Source: a virus | Direction: 5' to 3' (one strand) | Virus record (IMG/VR): IMGVR_UViG_3300032278_000103 | Coordinates: 1 to 25,936 of that record | Length of the DNA stretch: 25,936 nt | Part shown: one piece after another, positions 13,953-21,700 of the stretch | Layout of the letters: the number at the start of each line of letters is the position of its first letter | Numbering within the stretch: the stretch's first letter is position 1 | Program-made: the position numbers and the translations under genes | Notes under the pieces: model-generated | Databases searched by the model: none | What the model was told of the DNA's origin: nothing | Seen by the model: only the letters and a program-made list of their open reading frames with translations

Positions 13953-14891
13953 ATGTTTGATCCTCCAGCTTTAAGAAGAAAGTATGGATCTGTTTTTGTC
14001 ACTAATCTTGAAAGTGGAGATGTTATTCCATGGAAACAATTAAGTATAGGTGACTATCTTGAATATTCTGCTTTACTTGAAAGCGGAGTATATGCACGAG
14101 CGACTATAGAAGATGAGATTTTTCAGAAATGTGTTCTGGATGATTTCATTAAGGATAGTCTGTTCGCTTTAAAAGCAGGGACTGTAAGTACAGTTGTTCA
14201 GGATATAATTTCAAATTCAGGTCCTGAAAGTATAGAAGATCTCAATACAGCACTTAATGGATTCAGAGGTATTGCTAATCAAGCAATACATCAGACAGCT
14301 TCATTTATTTGTCAGGCCTTTCCTGCTTATAAATTAGAGGATGTATACGCTATGGATTATGGAGACTTCATGCTTCGATTGGCTCAATCAGAGTCAAAGT
14401 TGATACAGCTGGGGGCTCTACAGGAACCAATAAATTTCCGTAATCCATCAGAAGAGAGTGCTGAAGAAGAAAAGCCTAAAGAAAAGCCTAAAGCTATGGA
14501 TCTGTATCTTAAGTATCTTGAGCAACAGGGAGAATCTCAACCAGTTACGACTTCTGTACCAAAGTCAGATAGGACTGTAATTACTGAAGTTCAATCTAGA
14601 TCACTTGCTTCTCAAATGACTGGTCATGAAAAAGAGGATGAGAATATCCAGACAAGTCAAATGGTGGAGGATGGTTCTCTAATTTATAAAGATTATCTAG
14701 ACCAATTGTCTTCCGGTGGTAAACTAAAGATTAAGACCCCGGAGGAAAGATTAGTAGCAGCTCGAGAACGTGCAAAGGCGAATGAAGAAGAGTTCCATAG
14801 AAGCAACAAGCAAGAACGATTAGATGAAGTTGCTTTGAATAGACAATACGAAGATATATTCAAGAAGAAAGCTGCTGCTAAGAAGAAATAG
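13953..14891 (+). CDS. Tail assembly chaperone 2 with charged C-terminal extension
   Basis: 312 aa. ATG 13953 is 8 bases after the preceding stop with no SD (TAAAAAATAAAATG), suggesting coupled reinitiation. The chaperone-like core is residues 10-160: IPWKQLSIGDYLEY (25-38), EDEIFQKCVL (53-62), LKAGTVSTVV (73-82), QDIISNSG (83-90), then FICQAFPAYKLEDVYAMDYG (118-137) and FMLRLAQSESKL, with the 'FPaY.pEdvyaM' motif I associate with large-myovirus tail proteins. Residues about 165-312 are charged, low in order, ending in KKKAAAKKK. The split into two genes replaces the G/GT frameshift pair of lambda; the second may be the partner equivalent to gpGT. Confidence 0.6.
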   Translation: MFDPPALRRKYGSVFVTNLESGDVIPWKQLSIGDYLEYSALLESGVYARATIEDEIFQKCVLDDFIKDSLFALKAGTVSTVVQDIISNSGPESIEDLNTALNGFRGIANQAIHQTASFICQAFPAYKLEDVYAMDYGDFMLRLAQSESKLIQLGALQEPINFRNPSEESAEEEKPKEKPKAMDLYLKYLEQQGESQPVTTSVPKSDRTVITEVQSRSLASQMTGHEKEDENIQTSQMVEDGSLIYKDYLDQLSSGGKLKIKTPEERLVAARERAKANEEEFHRSNKQERLDEVALNRQYEDIFKKKAAAKKK

Positions 14892-14893
14892 CA

Positions 14894-17800
14894 GTGCCAA
14901 AAAATAATCAAGAACCCTATGTCTTAAACCCTCAAACTGGACGAAAATATTACGGGAAGGCTTTAGGTTCAAGAAGTAATCAAGAAGAACTGTGGACTGA
15001 TAGGCCTTATCAGTCTGGTTATAATGTTTCTCATCCATATTCAGGTAGAGTTGGCGTTCTAGCTGGCGCTGCAGCTGCCTATGGTTTGGCTCGAAAATCC
15101 CCTGCAGTCTGGGATACAGCAACACATTTATCAAGAATCGCTGAGGATTACTCTCCATTTAAATGGGGTAGAACCTTTCAGATCTCTAATATTCTCTCTC
15201 ATAGAGAGAAGTCTGTCATGGATGCTCAGTCTGGTGCTGGGCAATTCTTCGATCTAAAAAAGCTTAAAGGCGATAAGACAGCTGAATACTTAGCTCTTTT
15301 AAGCGATAAGAAGGGAGTCTCTTCTGGTGCAATAACAAGAGAAGGGGTAACTCTTAAAGGCGGAAAATTATACTTAGGCAAGGATATAACCTCTAAATCA
15401 AAGGTTCTCCTGGAGCATGCTGGTGTAATAAGGCTGAGTGAAGAAGGGGCATCTAATACATTTGGTGAAGCTTATGCTAGAGCAAATGTTCCAGGCTTTG
15501 AAGTAAATAAAAGTACCTTTGGTGCTGTAAAAGATCCGTCAGGTCCTGACAGACCAAATATTGCATCTAAGTCAGATCCTAAGGGGACAAAGAGACCGAT
15601 TCAGTTCATTGGTGGCAATACAGCTTTTCAATATCACTTCAGAAGAGCTAAGGCAATTGCAGCTGAATTTGGGGTTTATCGATTTAATCGATTATTAAGT
15701 GAAGATTTTCAACAAGGTATGTTGAAGCCAGTTGCTGATTTTCTTCAAGAGTTACCGCATATTGGTAAATATTTCGATACTGGTCTTGGCGTTAGACCAG
15801 GTGCACCTTTAAAAACAGCTTTTCATCTAGGTAAGAAACTTACCATGCTCGCCGGGGTAGTCCCTCTTGCATATAAACAATTAGACTGGATGGCTGAACA
15901 GACTGTTGGAACAGGGATAACAGAGGCGGTTGCAACCGCAGGTGTTGCCGCACATCTTGGTTATGCAAATCTTGTTAATACAGTAACTCCTCTTTATGGG
16001 ATTCAGGAATATTTTGAAGAGAATATCCCTGGGATTACAGACCCTTTAAATATTTTTAAATTTGGTCTTCCTTCTATGATGACGTCAATGTTTGCTGCTA
16101 AACTCTATGAGGGTTCTAGAGGCTATCAGAGAAGAGAGCATTCAACATTTGAGTCTTTTCAATCTTCAAGGGCAGATATTCATAAAAGATATGTTGATTT
16201 TGATTTTGGAGAGGATAACTTTTTTAAGTCTAAGTTTCAACGTTATGGGACAAGCAGGGCTGGAAGCGTAATTGACGAAGATAGTACTATTGGAGCGATT
16301 TGGAGAAGGGTTGCAGAAAAGGGTGACGCAGACATCTTGAACTTAAAGCTCTTTGGATTGAAAACAAGAGCTACTCCAGGAAAGGTTGCTGGAATGTGGG
16401 GATTCTTAGCTAGTAGTATATTTTGGCTTCCTGGTGCAGCAGGTCTTGTAGTTCCAGATGAAAGACCAGAAGAGCTAGAGGCGATCTATTCTGGTAGAAA
16501 AGAAGTTGCAGTAAGGAGAGGTCGTTTCTGGGAGTTCGGTAGAGGATCAATGGAAGGCGAAGATATCATGTATTATCGCCCAGGTTGGTATGCCCGAATG
16601 AAGTCCAAGTATAAAGAGAAAGCTATTTGGCAAGATGATTATGATATCTCTCCTATGAGAAAGTTCTACTTAAAAGAACTCACATATCATCTGGAAGAAA
16701 AGCATTACAACAGTAGACCGTATCCAGTAACTTCTCTTCCATTTGAAGACCTTCCAGGTTTTGTTGGACCGATATTATCAAACACACTTGGTAGATTACT
16801 TAAGCCTTCACGTTATATGCACACAGAAGAATGGGTGGATAAAGGTTCAGTAAGGGTTGAAGACCCTGGATTTGGAAAAGTATACGCAACTGAGCTTGGA
16901 GAAACTCCTGGAGGTATTCCAGTTTCTCCTCATGGAGTTACCCAGAGTTTAAGTAAAGCCTTTTATCATCTAACAGAGCAAGCTGGTCTATGGGGATACG
17001 CAACAGAAAGTATTGTTGATTCAATTACAGGATCTCCCGGTATCCTTGATCAGTATAAGATAATGTCTTCTTTTAGAGATGTGACTTCTGTTTCTCGGGA
17101 TTTCTTTGATTTAAATCTTGGTGGAATGGCAATGACGAATGAGGCTTTTCGTCGTTTATACCCTGCTCAAAGAAGACACTTAGACAAATACAATCCTATT
17201 GAAAACGAGATGCCCTCCTGGATCCCTGGAGGGGGCTCTAGAGGGATTAATTTTCAAGCAGGCGATCCCTACACTAAGGTGGCAGAAGGCGAACTGAGGC
17301 TACCTGGGGCTGGCTATGCGGCAAGATTCAATGAGCTTGAGGGAGTTAACCCTGAAGACTACCCATTAATCCATAAATATAAAATTCTCGCAGATATTGC
17401 TCCCTACAGTGACGAGTTTAAAAAGATAAAGGAACAGGCGAGACAAGCTTCCTCTGACTTTGATTCTTATGAATCAAGTATATACGAAGCAACAAGACAG
17501 CAGTTAAGGGCAAGAAGAGATCGGAAGCAGTTCTCCGAGTATAGAAACTCTCTTTTTGGTCAAGGGGATAAATATGGAGCTGATTACTCCTCTGGGGTTT
17601 TAGCTGGAATCAATAGAACCATAGGGGCCAGGTCTGAAACCACGGGTATCCTGGGAGCACTATTTTCAATTCCAGAACGCATATTGCATGGACAGTCTCC
17701 AATTGAATACCTATATCCTTTGTCTCCAGAATCTAAATTTAATCCAAGACGAACATCCATTGAAAGCTATGAAAGAGAGAATGTCTATGGGAGAACCTCT

Positions 17801-18739
17801 GCTTTTTGGAATAGTCCTTTTGATGACTTTATATCTCCAACTGTAAAATCTATTGCTAATAACTATCTTGGCTGGGATGGCATTCCAGGAGATCTTGAAC
17901 AAAGAAGAGATATTGAAGAATACTTTGATACGCTGAAGTATGTTAAAAATGCAAGATTAGCTAATATTGCAAAGCTAAATAGAGATGAAGAAGCAAGACA
18001 TATATTTGAGCAACGCAAGGATGAAACTCTCTTTGGAGTAAACCCTTATACTCAAAATGATTCCTCAATATACAGAGCACTTCCCGCAAAAGATAGGGCA
18101 TATTTTAGAGCTTTCTCTGAAGCAGATAGCCCTGAAAAAAGAAGAAGGATACTTGAGCTTGTCCCCAGAAATCAAAGAGAGCTCTATATGGCCAGGTGGA
18201 AGTTAGAGCAGACTCAAGATTTTAAAGAAGCAAGGAACGATATGTTGAATGCATCAATATACAGCAATGTTGTTTCTGATAGAATAAATGATACTTATCA
18301 AGAAGCTAGAGATGAAGGGTTTCCAAAAACTCCAGAGCTCTATCAGATGTATCAGAGTACAAAGTATCAAGGAGAGAATTACAGTGACTGGTATAGAAGA
18401 ACTCAACTTCTACCTGATGTCCCTCTCCCTCAGGCAGATTGGGTCGGATGGCATCCATCAGTAGATTTAGAAGATATCAAATTGAAGATGGTTGTTAATG
18501 CTGGTGAAAATATGCACGATTATGGTTTTTATGACACCCAGTTAAGAGCCCTTGGTAGTAAACCGTTTTTAGATAATGCAGTTGCAGGTATAATGAGTGT
18601 TCAAAATTCGGGTGATTCTTATGGGTCACGAAGAAATATAAATGAGATTTTTGCGAGCAGAAGAATACATGCAGATATTGGAATAAGTAAGCATTGGGGA
18701 CCAGGAAGTAGACCTGAGATTTCGGTTGATTTGGAGTAA
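14894..18739 (+). CDS. Giant virion protein, tape-measure position
   Basis: 1281 aa. GTG 14894 is 2 bases after the previous stop, with no clear SD; translation is probably coupled. I do not recognise a defined family. Several short hydrophobic stretches are visible: residues about 52-66 (Gly/Ala-rich), 317-330, 341-364 and 501-521 (MWGFLASSIFWLPGAAGLVV), suggestive of a protein that can interact with membrane, as tape measure or ejection proteins do. Just after the last one is a Trp/Tyr/Arg-rich patch (EAIYSGRKEVAVRRGRFWEF, then YYRPGWYARMKS), apparently a folded globular domain. The C-terminal third is helical and charged, including RRRILELVPRNQRELYMARW near residue 1080-1097. It is the first gene after the chaperones, where the tape measure normally lies; the lack of long heptad repeats makes that only a candidate call. 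Confidence 0.6.
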   Translation: MPKNNQEPYVLNPQTGRKYYGKALGSRSNQEELWTDRPYQSGYNVSHPYSGRVGVLAGAAAAYGLARKSPAVWDTATHLSRIAEDYSPFKWGRTFQISNILSHREKSVMDAQSGAGQFFDLKKLKGDKTAEYLALLSDKKGVSSGAITREGVTLKGGKLYLGKDITSKSKVLLEHAGVIRLSEEGASNTFGEAYARANVPGFEVNKSTFGAVKDPSGPDRPNIASKSDPKGTKRPIQFIGGNTAFQYHFRRAKAIAAEFGVYRFNRLLSEDFQQGMLKPVADFLQELPHIGKYFDTGLGVRPGAPLKTAFHLGKKLTMLAGVVPLAYKQLDWMAEQTVGTGITEAVATAGVAAHLGYANLVNTVTPLYGIQEYFEENIPGITDPLNIFKFGLPSMMTSMFAAKLYEGSRGYQRREHSTFESFQSSRADIHKRYVDFDFGEDNFFKSKFQRYGTSRAGSVIDEDSTIGAIWRRVAEKGDADILNLKLFGLKTRATPGKVAGMWGFLASSIFWLPGAAGLVVPDERPEELEAIYSGRKEVAVRRGRFWEFGRGSMEGEDIMYYRPGWYARMKSKYKEKAIWQDDYDISPMRKFYLKELTYHLEEKHYNSRPYPVTSLPFEDLPGFVGPILSNTLGRLLKPSRYMHTEEWVDKGSVRVEDPGFGKVYATELGETPGGIPVSPHGVTQSLSKAFYHLTEQAGLWGYATESIVDSITGSPGILDQYKIMSSFRDVTSVSRDFFDLNLGGMAMTNEAFRRLYPAQRRHLDKYNPIENEMPSWIPGGGSRGINFQAGDPYTKVAEGELRLPGAGYAARFNELEGVNPEDYPLIHKYKILADIAPYSDEFKKIKEQARQASSDFDSYESSIYEATRQQLRARRDRKQFSEYRNSLFGQGDKYGADYSSGVLAGINRTIGARSETTGILGALFSIPERILHGQSPIEYLYPLSPESKFNPRRTSIESYERENVYGRTSAFWNSPFDDFISPTVKSIANNYLGWDGIPGDLEQRRDIEEYFDTLKYVKNARLANIAKLNRDEEARHIFEQRKDETLFGVNPYTQNDSSIYRALPAKDRAYFRAFSEADSPEKRRRILELVPRNQRELYMARWKLEQTQDFKEARNDMLNASIYSNVVSDRINDTYQEARDEGFPKTPELYQMYQSTKYQGENYSDWYRRTQLLPDVPLPQADWVGWHPSVDLEDIKLKMVVNAGENMHDYGFYDTQLRALGSKPFLDNAVAGIMSVQNSGDSYGSRRNINEIFASRRIHADIGISKHWGPGSRPEISVDLE

Positions 18740-18745
18740 TGACAA

Positions 18746-21700
18746 ATGGCAGATGAAGAAAATCAATTTAGAAAAAAGAATAGAGGGGTCTTTAAAAAAG
18801 ATGTTCTAAGAACTAAACAAGACTGGCGATTTGATTTAGAGAGATCAGAGGTTAACCGACTCTCTAAAATTAAGAGTAATGTAGAATCCAGAGGGGAAAC
18901 CTTCCTTGGAAGAAATGCTGCTATGGTAAAGAAGCAGCAAAAATTTATTAAGAATCAATTGGATTACCAGATAAATCCAAGATTATCTTCTGACAAGTAT
19001 CCTCATATTACTCCAGGACAAAATAAAGAAGCTTTCGATCAGGCATTCAGACTTGCTCTGGATAAGGCACCTAAAGAGGATAGAGAGGCGATTATAAAAA
19101 TACTTGCTCCAACAGATGAGCTGGAGACAGGTTTACGAAGAGCAATTCAAGGTCCTGGCTATGAGGGAACTCGATTAGCAGAATATGTTCAGAGAGCAAT
19201 TACTGGTGGTCATGGCGGTAAGTTAAATACTTCTAATTTGTTTTTAAGATTTCTTTCAAGTCAACATAAAATATTAAGACCTTTGTCTGGAGAACTAAAG
19301 GCTGGCAGAGGGTTACCCAATGTACAGACAACTAGTAATTGGTTTTCTTCAGCAACAAAGAATACGACTGTATTGAATTCAAACAGGAGTCTTTCCGCGA
19401 TCAGCACAATCAATAGTCTGTCGGGTAATGTAGATAAATGGGATCAGGCATTAGTATCTCAATTGTCTGATTTCCAAAAAGCTTTATTTGAGGCGAGCGG
19501 TGCAACTGTAGCTTGGGAAGAATCAATTGGTCATGGTGGAGCAAGTCAAATTCAGGGTAAGTTTAAATACTTAGGGAGAGATGTCTCTTTAAGGATACCT
19601 CTCATACAAGACCTTGAACGTGAAATGATGATGAACGACAGAACGATGCGTACCTTTAAAACACACATTGGTTATACAGGGGAGAATTTAAACGTAAGAA
19701 GAGTCTATCGTCAGTTTGGGATTCTTGATGATGCAGGAAAAGAAGTAAATAGGTTAAGAGCTGACTACTATGTGATGGGCGAGTTACTTGGGCATAGAGC
19801 AAAAGATGGTTCTCTTATGGGTGGTGGAGGTATCCTTGCGAGAATGAAAGAGGGGACTCTTACTGGTCAACAAGCACTTGATGCTTTTAAAGAATTGGGA
19901 CAGGTCTTTACTGAGGGTGAATTAACTGGAGGAGCTCATTTTAAAGTAGGTGCTGCACAAAGAGACTTTGAAACAATGATAGGAGCAACTGTTAAATTGG
20001 TTCAACCTGGCGTAGGCCCTCTTATTGATGAAAGAGGAACTCCTTTACGTTCACAATCTCCAGGAGTGGAAGACTTAGTTGATGTGGTTAGAAGGAGTGG
20101 AGGTAAATTCTTTGCAGATGTCGGTGCATCTAAATTTGGAGAAGGAATTCTCTCGACTGTAGATCTCTCTGAATTACACATATTAGATCCTTTACAGGTA
20201 CAGCATTCAAACTTACAGCAAGGAGTTAGGGCAACTACACCTAGTTCTGGTGCAATTATGGCTGCTTATGCAGAACATGGATCTGAAACTTTAACAAAAA
20301 AAACAAAGAATTTAGAGAGACAGCAAAAATATATTCGGGATAGTTTTTGGAGCTCAATACTTGGTCGCAGAGATAAAGGTTCTTCTACGTTGAGGGAGAG
20401 ACTGAAGGGTCAAGCAGAAAGAATCGCAGATATAAACAGAAAAGTAGAAGCTAAAAATTCTTTTAGAATCTCACATAAAGAACGAGATCTTTTGATGGAG
20501 ATTGCTAAAAGAAAAGGTCTTACTGAATTTGAGTTAGAAAGAGGAGTGAGTTCTCTAATGTCTGTATCTGGGGTACACGAGGGTATAGCCGGGATTGGAG
20601 ATCCGAGAAAGAGTACTTTTCACGGACAAGGCCAACCATCATACGGGCAGGCAGGCAAAAATGTTCCGTTTGTTAAAAATGTACCAGGGATAAGTGATCC
20701 AGGAAGAGCATTGGCTAAGGTTATACTTAGCGCTCCACATAGAACTCAAGCATCTACTATTCGTAAAGCTTCTTTAAGCTTATCTACTCCATTTGAAAGA
20801 TCTCTTAGTGGCTTTAGTCAAGGAATGGCTGGAAAAGTAACTCCTGGTGAAACTGGTAGATTGGCAATGGAAAGTTTACTTGGAAAACATCAGGGTGTTG
20901 TCCAGGCAATGGCTTATTATGTTGATCCCAGCAAAATGACTGGGAGCAGATCTCCACTGGGATCTGGTAGTGCTGTGTTTGCTCCACATATGCGTGAAAT
21001 GCTTTCTGTCCAAGTTAGCGGGTCTATGAAGCTTGAGCATGTTCATGCAGGTCTTCTTAATGTAGCAGATGACGGCTCTATCTCTATAAATAGAGAAGCA
21101 TTGAAGGGGGGTAAGGATAGCAAGTTCTTTCTTGGTCTAGATCAGAAGGGAGACCCGAGATACCTGACAGAAGAAATGCTGGATAAGGGTCATTTTAAAA
21201 TTAGTGAGGCTAGACTTGTTGGTCCAAAAGATAATTTAAAACTACATCTTGATTATTTAGAAGTACTTACACCTGAAGAATTAATAAAAATTCATGGAGA
21301 TGTTAAGGTCGCAGGTGGAATTGCTCGAACAGCTCCAGGGTTTGAGAATGTAGTAGGAACTATTGCTTCTGAGTTAAATCAAAATGAAGCTGGTGCTCGG
21401 GTTATGAGGAGTCAAAGATTTAATGCAGATTTATTAACTTTAGCTGATCATCTGGAAAATGGCAAGAAGCCTCAGCTTCATAACAGACAGATGATTTCTG
21501 CATTACAAGCTCATCACGTTAATCATATGGGTGCCTTTTCTGGATTAAAAGAATTCGGTCATTATGCTGGATTGTTGACTGGAAAGAGTTCTCTTATTCT
21601 TGATGACGCATATGCTTTCTCTCGCACAGTTCAAGGCGGATCTGCAAGTCACAGAGAAGCAACTACAAGACTTATGTCTAACTTCTTTGAAACTGGAATC

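Noticed and set aside
13930-13955. Programmed -1 frameshift joining the two tail chaperones
   Set aside because: The second frame is -1 relative to the first, but it is closed by a TAA at 13935-13937, so slipping could occur only on CTT TAA (13939-13944). No slippery heptamer is there, and the A6 run lies after the T of the stop, so polymerase slippage cannot remove it.
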